Below are positions 34,841 through 46,600 of a stretch of 64,000 nt of DNA, in pieces. The translations under genes and the position numbers were made by a program. Numbering within the stretch: position 1 is the stretch's first letter; every line of letters begins with the position of its first letter. Under the pieces are notes generated by a model. The model had not been told where the DNA came from. It ran no database searches and saw only the letters and a list, made by a program, of their open reading frames with translations. The stretch is from Dichetophora obliterata. Its lineage: Eukaryota > Arthropoda > Insecta > Diptera > Sciomyzidae. The stretch is taken from contig OY986435.1 in NCBI GenBank assembly GCA_963920525.1, forward strand, positions 224,836,093 to 224,900,092, written 5' to 3'.

Positions 34841-36194
34841 GGTTGGTTGGTTGGTTTAGATGGTTATTCTACATGCAAGTAGGATCCAAGTAGCTCTAGT
34901 GAGCCGTTTTGATACCATAACCTCGTGTTTCTGTTGGTTGACTGGGCAGCGCACTGCTAGGTTATAACCATCCGGTGCTATTGATGAACGTTAGGAGATT
35001 GTTGATTTTTGTTGTTGAGAGTTCCTCTAGGTTGCTGAGGAAGGGCCTGCCAAGCGTTGCTAGTCTGGACCTGGCCAGGGCCGGGCAAGTGCACAGAAAG
35101 TGTGTTAGTGTTTCTTTTTCATTTGGGTCATCGCAGCTGCGACAGTGGGTGTTGAAAGGTAGTCCGATTCTCTCGGCATGAACTCCGATGCACCAGTGAC
35201 CCGTAATAATAGCCGTTAATCTGGCTATGTCGCTCCGGGGCTTTGATAGCAACTGTTGAGTTCTGCCTATATTGTAGAGGGGCCATATTTTTCTTGATGT
35301 GCTGCAGGTTGGTAGTTCTCTCCATCTACGACCGGCTAAGGTTAAGTAGTAAGAACGAATTCCTCCCTTGACTGTGTTCAGTGGAACTTCGACTGGTTCC
35401 GCTCTGGAAACGTCAAGGGAAGAACCCCGCCTGGCCAATTCATCCGCCTTTTCATTACCATAAATGTTCCTATGGCCGGGAACCCAGATTATGGTAATGC
35501 TAAGTTGGTGACTTAGCCGGGCCAGTTCATCCTTACACTGCCTTACCAGTTTGGAGTTGGTACTGATCGCAGCTAAAGATTTAACGGCAGCTTGGCTATC
35601 CGTCAGAATAGCTGCGTTAAGGTGGTTGGTATTAGCTCTCCTTATGGTGCGACAAGCTTCTCTTATCGCAAAAAGCTCGGCCTGAAAGACGCTGGCTGAG
35701 TTTGGCAGACGAAACGAGTCCGCCACCCCCAGTTTCTCAGAGTATATGCCCGCTCCCACTCCGGACTCCATCTTGGAGCCATCCGTGTAAAAGGACACAT
35801 CGAAGGCTAGATCAATTCCCCCATTGCGCCATTCCACCCTGGTGGGAAACTTGGTTGTAAAGGATTTCGTGAAGTCGAGTTTGGGGGTGTCGTAGTCCGT
35901 TTTTCCAGGAAGCAGTTCCCGAGGTAGCGGATTAAGAATGTTGCTGTGTCCATATGGTCTATTTCGCCAGTTGTACGACTCTCTGAGTCTGACTGCACTG
36001 TTTGTTGCGGTAAGCTTAATGTGTAAATCTATGGGGAGTAAATGTGTCAGGACATTAAGTGCATCAGTGGGGCATGAGCGGATACCCCCCGTGATACCTA
36101 CGCATGCGGATCGCTGGATCCGAGCTAGTTTAGTTGTGTTGTATGCTTTATTCAGTGCAGGCCACCATACTAGTGCACCATACGCCAAGATGGG
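34841..36194 (-). mobile_element. 5'-truncated LINE with RNase H, 12-bp target duplication
   Basis: Exact duplications tcatcctaccat at 34829-34840 and 36195-36206 bound the insertion. Read on the minus strand it begins abruptly inside coding sequence (5' truncation), has a 120-bp 3' untranslated region, and ends in a CCAA tetranucleotide tail rather than poly(A). The 3' end is shared with the copy at 1-109. RNase H with a CCAA-type tail suggests the I/LOA/R1 group of LINEs. Confidence 0.92.
34962..36188 (-). CDS. C-terminal LINE polyprotein: RNase H and Cys/His tail (partial)
   Basis: The open frame of 408 codons has no lesion. It is a fragment: the frame is already open at the truncation point (36194), so no genuine start exists. 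Residues 1-100 are the thumb region after reverse transcriptase (LAYGALVWWP). RNase H spans about 130-255 with all four acidic residues visible: Asp136 in TDGSK, Glu171 in QAELFAI, Asp197 in LTDSQAA and Asp249 in EKADELA, plus WVPGH. Near the C terminus HCRSC..HFLCTCP is a Cys/His cluster common in these LINEs. The intact frame and exact duplication point to a recent insertion, but it cannot act alone. Confidence 0.92.
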   Translation of the reverse strand: MAYGALVWWPALNKAYNTTKLARIQRSACVGITGGIRSCPTDALNVLTHLLPIDLHIKLTATNSAVRLRESYNWRNRPYGHSNILNPLPRELLPGKTDYDTPKLDFTKSFTTKFPTRVEWRNGGIDLAFDVSFYTDGSKMESGVGAGIYSEKLGVADSFRLPNSASVFQAELFAIREACRTIRRANTNHLNAAILTDSQAAVKSLAAISTNSKLVRQCKDELARLSHQLSITIIWVPGHRNIYGNEKADELARRGSSLDVSRAEPVEVPLNTVKGGIRSYYLTLAGRRWRELPTCSTSRKIWPLYNIGRTQQLLSKPRSDIARLTAIITGHWCIGVHAERIGLPFNTHCRSCDDPNEKETLTHFLCTCPALARSRLATLGRPFLSNLEELSTTKINNLLTFINSTGWL

Positions 36195-36206
36195 TCATCC
36201 TACCAT

Positions 36207-37289
36207 AATCATTATTTTCTAATTCAATTTTTTTTTCGATTTGATTTAATCAGGTGATGCCTATTTTTCCAAATTAAAATTTGCAAGTGTTTCCTCTAAA
36301 AGTACTAAATGCGATTTCAAAATTCGGCTTTATTTTCCAATTATTGTTGAATTTTTTCCTTATATACTTCTTTGCATATTACAACTGTTTTGCAGGGACC
36401 TTAACGGTTATGATTTTTTTCAAACACGTAAAAAAAAATCGTTATTTTTTTGACTAATTTCATTTCGATCAAAAATAACAGTGAAAAATTGACTTTTATT
36501 TTTCCAATCAAAAATAGAGATAACAAATTTGACAGATCTATTTCTTATTTACTATTATTAGTTTAAATTTTAAAAACAATTAAAAGAGTACGTTTTTTTT
36601 ATTCTTAACACCTATATTCGTAACATTTTTGCACAGAGATAAAAGCATTGCTATCGATCTTCATATCGTTGCATTGCATCGCTTAGTTGCTTATCATGGC
36701 ATATTCTGTTTTCATTTATTTCGCAAACGACTGGAACAGCGACTGCAAGCAGATGATATCGGAATTAAAATTTAACTTTTACTTCTGGTCGCAAAAAGTC
36801 AAATTTTAACTATTATTTTTGATCGAAAAAATAAAAGTAAAATTTCAACTTTTATTTTCGATCAAAAAAATAAAAGTCGAATCTCACTTTTTATATTTGA
36901 TCAAAAAATAAAAGTAAAATTTTAACTTTTATTTTTAATCGAAATAAAATTGGACCAAAAAAAACGAATACACTGTTCAACACAAAGAAAAATAACAAGG
37001 TTACGCCAATGGATTCTGATGGAGGGGACCAAAAACAAATATATGTGTATCGGCGTTTTGAAAGTTTACGTATGAGTTTTATTTTAGAGGGGGTTTATTT
37101 TACCCCCATTTTGAACATTCTCGTAGTGAATCGGCAAACGAAACGATGTGACCCTTACGTTTTTGGTATAGGATGTCTTCAGCACATTTATGTAAGATAT
37201 TACTAGGAACATTTTCGTGGAATATTTTAAACCTCTTACTCTTCAATGTATGGATTTTTTCACACGTTTTTATTAGCTTCACTTCATGT
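36207..37289. other. No gene seen; AT-rich with a palindromic tandem array
   Basis: Around 36420-36520 and more densely at 36765-36950, units of the type aaaagtaaaatttcaacttt, then tatttttgatcg, repeat about every 30-65 bp and are partly self-complementary. No protein is encoded. Confidence 0.55.
36765..36950. repeat. Tandem, partly palindromic AT-rich units
   Basis: Repeated blocks of gatcaaaaaaataaaagt and aacttttatttttgatcg alternate, so neighbouring units can pair with each other. Confidence 0.7.
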
Positions 37290-37776
37290 CAGTGATGCCA
37301 CTAGTAGGTAAAAGAGGCTACATGTAGAGAAATTCATCCTTAGTTTTGAGATGTAGGGGAAAAAGGACAGATTTCCAATATATGCTCATATGTAGGGAAT
37401 TTTTAAAATTTTAAATTTCTCTCTATATTTCTCAAAAAATGTGTATTTATATTCGCATATAATTTCTTTAATTGAGTTGAAATTCTTTCAGTGTGAAAAA
37501 CCTGAGCAAGTTAAGTCTTCATATATGCTTAAACATACCCACTGACATAGTCATTCTGTTCTGTGCTTGAACATACCCATTTGTCGCTGAGCTTACTTGA
37601 TGTCAATTTTGCCGCGTTTTCGTTTAGATTTTCTCCAACAAGATTAATTTTACCGCTTAATTTTTTATTAAAATTCACAAAATCAGAGTCTGAATAAAGG
37701 AGTAAAAACCGTAAGTTGCTTCAAATGTTATACATACTTTACTAAACAAATTTTCAATAAAATTGTTTTTAGAAAA

Positions 37777-38136
37777 ATGAGTAATTCTTCCGATTCCATT
37801 TCTTCTGAAACGGGTGCTGTGAAGCGACGTGTGAAGTACAGAAAACAAAAATTTAATAAAAGCTGGCTGGAGATCGATCAATTCAAGGGATGGCTCGAAA
37901 AAATTGAAACGGATGCTTTCAAGTGTAAGTGTGCAGCTTGTGACAAGATTTTAAGCTGTGGAAAATCGGACCTCCTGAAGCATTCGCAAAGCAAATCACA
38001 TAAAAAAAACGTAGTTTCCATTAAAAATTTAAAATCGATTGAAACATTTTTTGAAAAACCTCCGAAAAATAGCTTTGCTGTGGAAAACTTATATATTATG
38101 TTTTGGTATTTTTTTTATTTATGTTTAATACCATGA
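37777..38136 (+). CDS. BED-like zinc finger protein of the small hAT element
   Basis: The 119-codon frame starts with MSNSSDSISSET, then a basic patch (RRVKYRKQK), FNKSWLEIDQFKGWL, and a finger of the form C-x2-C-x14-H-x5-H (CAACDK, KHSQSKSHKK, about residues 52-76). It continues KNLKSIETFFEK and ends in a hydrophobic tail that looks like read-through into non-coding sequence. This matches the N terminus of hAT transposases and related BED proteins. With no catalytic domain it might bind transposon ends and act as a repressor, which is inference. The frame itself is undamaged. Confidence 0.65.
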   Translation: MSNSSDSISSETGAVKRRVKYRKQKFNKSWLEIDQFKGWLEKIETDAFKCKCAACDKILSCGKSDLLKHSQSKSHKKNVVSIKNLKSIETFFEKPPKNSFAVENLYIMFWYFFYLCLIP

Positions 38137-38312
38137 TATGGATTTATCAACGTTAACTAGTCAACATATATTTATGTTATTTTTTATTGTTTTTGTGTAC
38201 AATTCAATTATATGGATTTATCGATGTTAACTAGTCTACATATACTTATGTTAATTTTTTATTGTTTTTTTGAGTACGTACAATACAATTTTATGGATTA
38301 ATCGATGTGAAA
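38136..38312. repeat. Tandem units of about 75-80 bp in the small hAT element
   Basis: Two full units and a partial one begin with tatggattta-tc-a-gtt (38138, 38211 and 38293) and include gttaactagt and tttttattgttttt. They follow the zinc finger frame. Confidence 0.75.
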
Positions 38313-38515
38313 TATAATATTAAATAAACATTTTAAGGCATACGTACATGCTATTTTTTGTTTGCAACAAACTTTTTGTGTTTCATTTAGATGTATGAAA
38401 TAAATATGTAGGGAAACTTGTAGGGAAAAATTATGTTTGCATAGGAAAAAGTAGGGATTTTCATGAAATGCGGTAGGGATTTTTTCAAAAATTTAGTGGC
38501 ATCACTGCTTTATGT

Positions 38516-41500
38516 ATGTATGTATGTATCTATTAATTAGTCCAATCCCGGAAGCTTTTCTCGATCCCGGGATTGAAAATCTGAATCCCGGAATCACGGA
38601 ATTAGTTCGGGATTGAAAATTTTTAGAAAAAAAATAATTCAAAACGTTTTTAATACAATTTTTGGTTATTTATTACTTGAAACTTAAAAATGTAAATTAA
38701 TTCATTTATAAAGTAACAAAAAGAAAATACATTAAGCGTTGTTTTCCATGTAGTTAAAAAAACCCGTGGTTTTGAAATTTTTTAATATGAAATTTGTATG
38801 GAAATTTTAATTTTGTATTGACAACACACAAAGAGAATACGATAAGATTGCCAAAATAGTTTCATATTACCAAATTTTTGGAATAAGATAGTATTGGTAT
38901 ATATACTAAGGCTGGGCTTATTAAATTTTTGTACAAACAATCATAAAGCTAAAGCAGCACTACATTTATGATTTAACAAACGTATTTTGGAACATATTTA
39001 AATGCTTACAAATTTTATTTTAAAAGAATTACATTCAAACAATATGAAATCATTAAAACACATTAATGAATTGCAAAAACTCTATTCCAATTTTTCGAAT
39101 CCTCAATAAGTCTTAAAATTATATATGCCAAACTAAATATTGTAATGAAAATGTGTCACTAATTATTTTGCTCAATAATTTCTTTATTACGTGGTTTGCT
39201 AAGTAATTGCAATAAAAACTATACACGTTCTTCTCTTTTCATCCCAACGCACAGCTGTTGTTGTAGTTACAAAGAAACACGCAACAACAACGAAACTAAA
39301 GCTGCAAGCAGTAACAGCAACAAAGTCAATCAACAGGCAACCTGATTGCAAGAAAATGATTTAATATTTTTTTACAATGTCAATTTTATGACAAAACCAT
39401 TGATCGTAGATGCATGTCACCTCAGACTTTATTATTGGAATCGGGAAGATCTTTCATATGTTCATACATAATTTTCAGATGTATTTTACTGTATAGGCAG
39501 GAAATGGGAAAATGTGCCGAGTTTTATCAAAAATTGAGATTTAAGCCAGTTTCTCAGTCAATTACTTGTTCGCTATTACTTATATCAAAATTGTAAGTAC
39601 ACATGAACTATCTATGATCAATTTTGAATCGAATAGCGAAAATTTCACATAAAATCGTTCAGCGGATCTTAAGTTCACCAGCGACCACAAACATGCTACC
39701 TTATTAAAATTTGCATTTTTATATAATAGTATAGATAATTAATTTAATTTTATTGGCAATTTGTAATGTTTCAATTATTTTAGTACGAATAAATTTGTTT
39801 ATGTAGAAAATAATAAATATAGCAAAAAAATATCCGAAATACTCTTTTTATTGTGTCGATCATTTCGATCCTTTCGACTATAGCTACACTTACTTGTTTC
39901 ACCGAAGTTCTCATTTTACTTGTTTTCGCTGTACTCTGTAATCGATATATTATGTACTCGTTTTATGCTATATATTCGTTTAACGCTTATTCGTTTTACT
40001 CTACAATTGATTTACTCTGTATTCGTTTTACTCTTTTCAAAATTTATTTTCAAAACATTGTAATTCGATTTGAGAGTAGAATAGAAAAAGTATTTGAATA
40101 ACAAACGAATATCTTACAAATACATCTTTCTCTTTAACAGAGAGCAATAGCTTACCATCATTTTAATAACTAGTTTTTCGAACTTGATTGAAAACGGCCA
40201 AGTTTTTTTTAATTTTTTTAAAAATTATGTAAAATTCGTATATATATACATTCGTGTACAGAGCACTGAATGATGTTTGTAATAGCAAGGTAACGGTAAA
40301 TTGTTAAAATTATTTCCTCAAACATTAATCACGACTATGAAATAAAACTGTCACACAAAGCAATAAAAAGTAAAACGAGCCATTTGTCTATTTCTAACGG
40401 CCTCTTGAGATAACTAGCTTGCAGTATTTTATTTATTATTCTTAAATTATTATCTTTGGAATTCTACTTGAAGACATGCGGTTTGGATAAAACCAAGAAT
40501 ATAATTGTGCTTACATCACATATTAATAAATGCTTTGAAATGACCTCTTTACAGAAACTTCAGAACTGTTAACATCTCGAAGCAAAACAATTATTTTATT
40601 CAAACATTTATTTGTACTCTTTACCTAAAGATAATAATTATCGTTTTTTTATTAACATCCAAGTGAATAAAACCTTTTTACAAGCATTTGTATTAGTATT
40701 ATCTTTTGCGTTTCTTTGTAGGTTTTTTAGTATATATAAATAGTTGTCAATTATATTTTAGTTTAAGAAGAGCATCGAACCATATATATTATGTTGCAAA
40801 TTCAAGTAAAATAATTATGAGTGAGTTATGTGCGTTAAATTTAATGTCATACCGTCATATGAAGTTTTCATGCTCTTTCTGTTTGTGAGTTTAGATACCA
40901 CCCATACATCGTAATTCGAGTTACAATATTATATAATAGTTTTGTTTAAGATACGAAAGTGTATCTTAACTCACTACAAGGGCCGCAACACAACAGCAAC
41001 TCTATTTTCTGTTTTTTTTTTTTTTGACAACACTGATACTTTTGAACTTTAACGTATCATTTTTTTTTTTGGCTTTTGGTTTGGAAAGAACTTTTCATTT
41101 TACTTCTTGGAATAAATATATAATAAATAAGTTTTTGTTTACTTTTCTAATAAAAAACATTTTTTGATAAAACAATTTTGGACCCATTAACAGATTTTAT
41201 TTTTAAGTTAAAATGATTTACTAAGCAATTTTCTTAAATAATAAACTAGCAACTTACCATCAAATTTAACACTGCTCAATACAATATGTGACACGAGTCA
41301 ACCTGAAAATAACAAAAGAAAATCCATTATTGCCTAATTTATCCATAATTGCTTGTTGAAGGAGATATGTACTAAAAATTATATAACTATGCGATGAAAT
41401 TGTATATAATTATCCAACTTATTGTAGCTTATTAACTTATTATAAGTGACTTTGACAGGCCATTTAAACAGGCTTGAAAACGCTTGGAAGAACACTGGCA

Positions 41501-42555
41501 CACACAGTTCACAACTAAGTGGCCTTGAAAATATAGCAAAAACTAAATGGGGGCACATAAAAAAAAATATGGCAGACACTTTTGGTACAGCAAAGCAGTA
41601 TCCAGTGTCATAACAACTTCAACGTGGTAGTGAAGTAATTGTAGAAAAAAACCTAAGAATTTTACTTTTGTTCTCAACTCAACGGAGATTAGTGAAAATT
41701 TTGTGCAATTCCGATGTCCTTAGTAACCTTCCCACAAATGCGATGCTGCTGATTAAAGCCTACGGAAGCTGGCGACAGCGATGGCAACAAAAAAGAAACA
41801 AAAGCTACAACAACAACAACTAAAAACAACAACTTAAGCGTATAATGTGTTTCCTGTACCATACACACACACACACACATACACACACACACACACACAC
41901 GTAAACACACACACACTCACAGAGCCGCTTTATATTCTTAACGATTTTGTTCGACGTAGTTTTATGCCATTTAATGGTTGTTTTGTGCTTGGCTTATAAT
42001 TAAAGTTGTCCTTTGGGATATAAACTTTTTTGCCATACTCCGCATTTAATTCGTGCATTCAAAATAAGTGCCTCAATTAGGTAATGAGCGAGTCAAGTTC
42101 ATGGCTTACATAACTTAGTCACCGTCATCGTGTCGGCTCGATGTTAAGTTTAACATTTTGCTAGCATTAAGGAGTGGGTACCACTAAAACAACGTTAATC
42201 TTAGAGCTAATATTTTTTGTATGATTTACCTGTTAAACTTAATTAATGGATATTTTTTTCTTACCTCCTTTCTTAAGGTCAGCAAAAGATGAAATTTTTT
42301 TTGAAAATCTAAATTTTGATGCATAGATAAATTACTTCAGAAACATCTTGAAAATATGCTGTTAAAAATTTAAAGTGAAATTCGAAGTTTGAATGTTAAA
42401 AGCTTTTAAAGTTTGAAAGCTGCAGCGGGCTTCTATCAAGCCCAAAACTTTGAATGTGTTTTTCTCACTACAGCATTTCTATAAAAGGCGTGCATAATGA
42501 CTCAAACAAATTTCAACCAATCAATTCGAAATTTTTCACAGTATTCTTTACAATA
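38516..42555. other. No gene seen; AT-rich intergenic with simple repeats
   Basis: At 38546-38617 there is a cluster of ccggga/tcccgg motifs (caatcccgga and its complement ttcgggattg) that may be the end of another element. CAA-rich text at 39270-39340 and 41795-41835, repeated tattcgttttactct near 39970-40035, and a CA microsatellite at 41862-41920 are the other items. No frame with recognisable motif. Confidence 0.5.
41862..41920. repeat. (CA)n microsatellite
   Basis: About 59 bp of CA repeats with a few interruptions (cat, gtaa, ctc). Confidence 0.95.
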
Positions 42556-43440
42556 TCTATAGTAATAAAACTAATTTTCTGTTTGTTTGTTTGGCCTTTA
42601 TACAAATCTAAACGACTCTACGGATTTTGCTTAAACTAGGTATACATATTAAGTGCATCCCAACTTAAAATGTAACATACTTAGTTTTTGCCACGCCCTC
42701 TTCGAAATTTATCAATTAACGGTAATTTTGTAAGTATAATACTTTTTACCATCGGAGTTTTTTGTGTAATTAATTTAAAAAAATTTCCGTTATTTTGACA
42801 TCAAAAACATTGACATGTATTCAAAATTGTAGAAATTTTCAGTGCAACGACTTTTTCATAAAGCATCGTTCCCAAAGAATGAGAAAAAAACGACATGAAA
42901 ATCAAAGTTTGGTCTTTCGATGCAAATATCTTCGCTGTCCATTAATATACATATTTCATTCAAATTTTTTTTGTTCCAAAGTTCTATAAAATCACTTTAC
43001 AAAAATAGATTGAACTGTATCGTTAAGTCAGTGTATATATGTTTTATGATTATGTCAAAAAAGATCAAAAATATTGACTTTTTACTCAAAAATTGACTAA
43101 AAAATTGTTATTGTTATAAAAATGAAATCAATTAAAAATAGCAAATCTGACTACCTTTCATATGACATAGCATTTAATTGCAAAATTTCTTCCAGCTAAG
43201 CGCAAAAATTATTTTACTGTTTTGGTCATCAAAACAAATTTGATTTTTTTCGCGAAATTTATTTTTTTCAAAATGTTGTTTTTATATTTTTTACTCAATA
43301 TTGTTTTTATTTTAAAACTCAAGTCTCAAAAATTATTTACTGAAAAAAATTACTCCAATATCTCTTTCCAATCAAAAGTTATGGCTAAAAAACTTATTTT
43401 TTATACCACACTATTAATAAAACTGAGTTTTGTTTTTAAA
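42556..43440 (+). mobile_element. Helitron-like element, 5' part (relative of 15652-17546)
   Basis: It begins tctatagtaataaaac, preceded by A, and continues with the gtttgtttg run and gcctttatacaaatctaaac as in the other copy. It follows that copy for about 850 bp with substitutions and indels, then diverges. It lacks the G14 run. The 3' end with CTAG is missing. Confidence 0.7.
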
Positions 43441-43770
43441 TTCTCTTTATAATTTGAACGACCCCATTTATCTCTAAGAATTCAGTTGTGTGTCTAGAGT
43501 AATTACGAACATTTTGGTTTATACAAAATCTTATAATAAGCTATTTAGTTTTTTCCTCCCTTTTTAGTGTAGCTTCCTTGCTGACCCAATAAAAAGTTAA
43601 CCATTTTCAAATCAACACACACTTATTTTCTCTTAAATAAGTTTGATATTTTGATATTATTCTTTAAATTTTGTTGAATGTGCTATCAGAATTGAAGCTT
43701 ATATGTTGCCATTATGCAGTAACACACATTTTAAACTTATTTTCGAGTTATCTATGAAGACCCATTGCAC

Positions 43771-43958
43771 TTAAAAGTCCAGGAATATTCTAACAGTATA
43801 CAGTATTTTCTCTTCCTTTGCAAAGTATTGAAGAATATCTCGTTCTATAGTCCGGTAAGTTTTAACTGATACGCCAGGCTGACGACAACGTTTTTCTTTA
43901 AGTCTTGATGCTAGAGCTCCGCTGATTTTTTGAATAGATTTAGATCTCGAATTTTCTC
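43771..43958 (-). other. Candidate terminal exon, unidentified protein
   Basis: On the minus strand an acceptor-like sequence (ttttaaataaatacacag) is followed by a 62-codon open frame ending in TAA. The peptide is hydrophilic and Arg/Lys-rich (IQKISGALASRLKEKRCRQP, then KTYRTIERDILQYFAKEEK), quite unlike the Phe/Leu/Ile/Asn/Lys-rich translations of the surrounding AT-rich DNA. No start codon is present, so it would need an upstream exon. I do not recognise the family. It could be a host exon or a transposon DNA-binding exon. Confidence 0.3.
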
Positions 43959-44693
43959 CTGTGTATTTATTTAAAAGTTTTTATCAAAATGAGATAATAT
44001 CATTAAATGTGAATTAAGGCAAAACATACCAATGGATTTTAGTGAAATATGGCTTATTTTCTTTGTTACACATGTGTGTTTATAACTTTATATCAAAAAA
44101 AGAGCTTTTTTGACATTTTTAAATTTGTATTAATTATTAAATAATAAAAAAGGTTAAATTTTGCATCAAAAATTTTTTTTCAGAAGAATTTTCGTATTAT
44201 TTCCGAAACTTTTCAGCTAATTAAAAAACAGTGTAGATATAACTTGGAGGCAATTTAGCTGCAAATTTTTGTATATTTTATTTTACCAAATCAGACTTTT
44301 TGTTCTGGAGTCATGTTATATGTGATGAAACCTCCTTAATTTATAAAATAGCGGTTTATCGCGAGAACCGGAGTCAATTCAAATAATTTAAATAATAGAC
44401 TAAGATCTTCATTAATGTATATACTAAAATTGATTACCAAATCCCATGCCGCAGAATCAGTGTTACCCTGTGTTATTATTGCACCTTACCAAAATATATG
44501 TTCCTGCTAAATTTTACACTCCTATAACTAAAAACGACGTTTTTATTAAAAAAGTTCTAAAAGCCCTAAGTTTGAGTGCAACCAACAAATACAATTACCA
44601 TTTAGAAAGTTTTTTAACTCTCCCGTAAAATTTTTTAATTGTAGCTTACTGCTTTTTGATTTAATATGAAAATATTTAAAGAATTTTCACTGC

Positions 44694-44716
44694 CAGGGGG
44701 CCCTTTGGACCCCCTG
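44694..44716. repeat. GC-rich hairpin
   Basis: caggggg and ccccctg form a perfect 7-bp stem around a 9-base loop in otherwise AT-rich sequence. Confidence 0.7.
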
Positions 44717-46115
44717 TGGACGACCATGCCGTTGGATAGTTTGTTGCTTCGTTTGAATTAGTCACACAATCAACTGATTTAAACGAATTTAATAGTCCAG
44801 CAATTGCATTTTCAATTACGAAATTCAATTCGAAAATCGATATTTGACGTGGTTTACATGATTTTGGGAGATGTATGGGAACACATTCGAATTTTTATAA
44901 AAACTGCCAAAATATCCTTAAATGCTCATGAATTTTGTTAAAAATTTGTTCTATAGTGACCTCTGGTGTTCAAATTGGATCAAAATATAAGGCCATAAAG
45001 CTTTCACCGTACTCAAAAACTGCTATATGGAAATTTTTTTAGTTAATCATAAAAGCAGTTTTTAAGTTTTCGGCAGTTTATTAAAAGACAATAGCGCCCT
45101 CTGGTGTTCAAGAAAGATCAAAATAAAAAGCGATTAAACAATGACCGTATCTAAGAACTCCTATTTAAAAAGTATTTGTAAAATCACGTTACAACATTTA
45201 ATGCAGGAATAGAGTGAATTGCCCTAAAGATCTGGTATATTTAATACGAGTACTCTTAGACTTGAGATATTTTTATAGGCCAGGAATTTAAAAAAAATTA
45301 TTTAAAAAAAAAATGTTTCTTTTGTGATTTCGGTAGCCAAGATTTAGACATTAGAGGCAACTAAACACACTATTCGACAAAAACGGTGTGGTATTAGAGA
45401 TGTTTTTATTTAGTGTAATGAATGCTTAAGTTCTCAAGTTCTAAATCCTTAAACATTGTACATGCAATTTGTGCATTCATCCAAAGAAAGTATTCTTTAA
45501 AAGTAAGAACTAGTTTTTAAGAAATGGCATTTTTAATTTAGTGAATGTGTTCTTTAATATTTGAAGCATAAACAAGTTTCTCATCAACAGTAAAAACTTC
45601 ATTAAAAACGAATAAAGCATGCAAAATAAGTTTCTTGAGTCAACGGATTGTTTGCTAATTGCTTGTAAATTTCAAATGGATTTCATTAATTTTAAGAACA
45701 ATATTTGGTTCAGTGTATATCTACTTATTGTTGCTGCTCTGGAAGGAGTTGGCTCTGCCAAAGTCTCAATAATTGTATTTATTGAAGGACATTAACGGAG
45801 TCAAATATCTTATTATTTGCAATAATTATCAGAATGCATAGCAAGTGTAAGCATATATTCAAGATAAACAAATTATCGCCACTTATTTGTGTGACATTTC
45901 AATGTTTTTCTGAATTGAAGAGGTCAGATGCTTACATACACACTTTATGACTTAGTATCTTTATTATGTAAAAAGAAGTACAGGGAATTGATAATTTAAA
46001 AAGCCAACTTTAAGGGATTGCTAAAATTCTTTTTGTCGCTAAGTTGGCATAATTGTCCTCTAAATTTTCGCTGGGTTTGAATGTGCGATTTGCCGTTTAC
46101 GCTGCGTCTACACGT

Positions 46116-46137
46116 AACAATTGTTATAACAATTGTT
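46116..46137. repeat. 22-bp perfect palindrome near the Harbinger left end
   Basis: The sequence is a perfect palindrome centred between 46126 and 46127, built from aacaattgtt twice. Related acaattg/caattgt motifs recur at 46177-46225 and at the right end (48937-49033), suggesting binding sites for the transposase or its MADF partner. Confidence 0.75.
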
Positions 46138-46600
46138 TATATGCGTATTAGTTGTCAAATTTTTGTCAACTTCAAGAAAATTGTCTAGCGTGACGTAGGT
46201 GGGCTAACAATTGCAAGACAATAAACGACATTTGTTGTATTATTTGACGTTTTCTTTGAAAGTGGAAGAAAAGAATAGCGAAGAATACAAAGACATACGT
46301 TTGCTTTTGTAAAAAAAACGGTGTGAACAGCACACTATCTCGTTCAGCCTCCAAAATGTCACGCGTGACGTCATTAATCGTCGTGCACCTCGATGATGAT
46401 GATGGACCTGACGATGTGGACGAGTCGTCAATAGCAAGACTGCAGCTCTAAAAAATAAAAAAATTTAATTTATTAATAATTAATTGAAATTATTAAAATA
46501 AAATTTGTTGTATTCCAAAAGTAATTTTAGTTTTAAAAAGTCTATCATTTTAATTCTAGGTTATTCTACTCATCTCATAAATAATTGTATATCTTTCTAG

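Larger units (their letters stand above)
37290..38507 (+). mobile_element. Small hAT element carrying only a zinc finger
   Basis: The terminal inverted repeat is 14 bp (cagtgatgccacta at 37290; complement at 38494-38507). The flanking 8-bp duplications differ by one base (cttcatgt 37282-37289; ctttatgt 38508-38515). Both termini carry clustered tgtaggga motifs, as expected for hAT subterminal binding sites. The single gene inside encodes only the DNA-binding domain; the catalytic domain is missing. Confidence 0.85.
43441..46099. other. Mostly non-coding; one exon-like frame and minor repeats
   Basis: Aside from the exon-like frame at 43771-43958, this stretch has a GC-rich hairpin at 44694-44716 and two diverged copies of a unit with cctctggtgttcaa (44963 and 45099). 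No other coding signal was seen. Confidence 0.45.

Noticed and set aside
41862..41920. Cys/Val-rich peptide (MCVCLRVCVCVC...)
   Set aside because: It is only a translation of the CA microsatellite.
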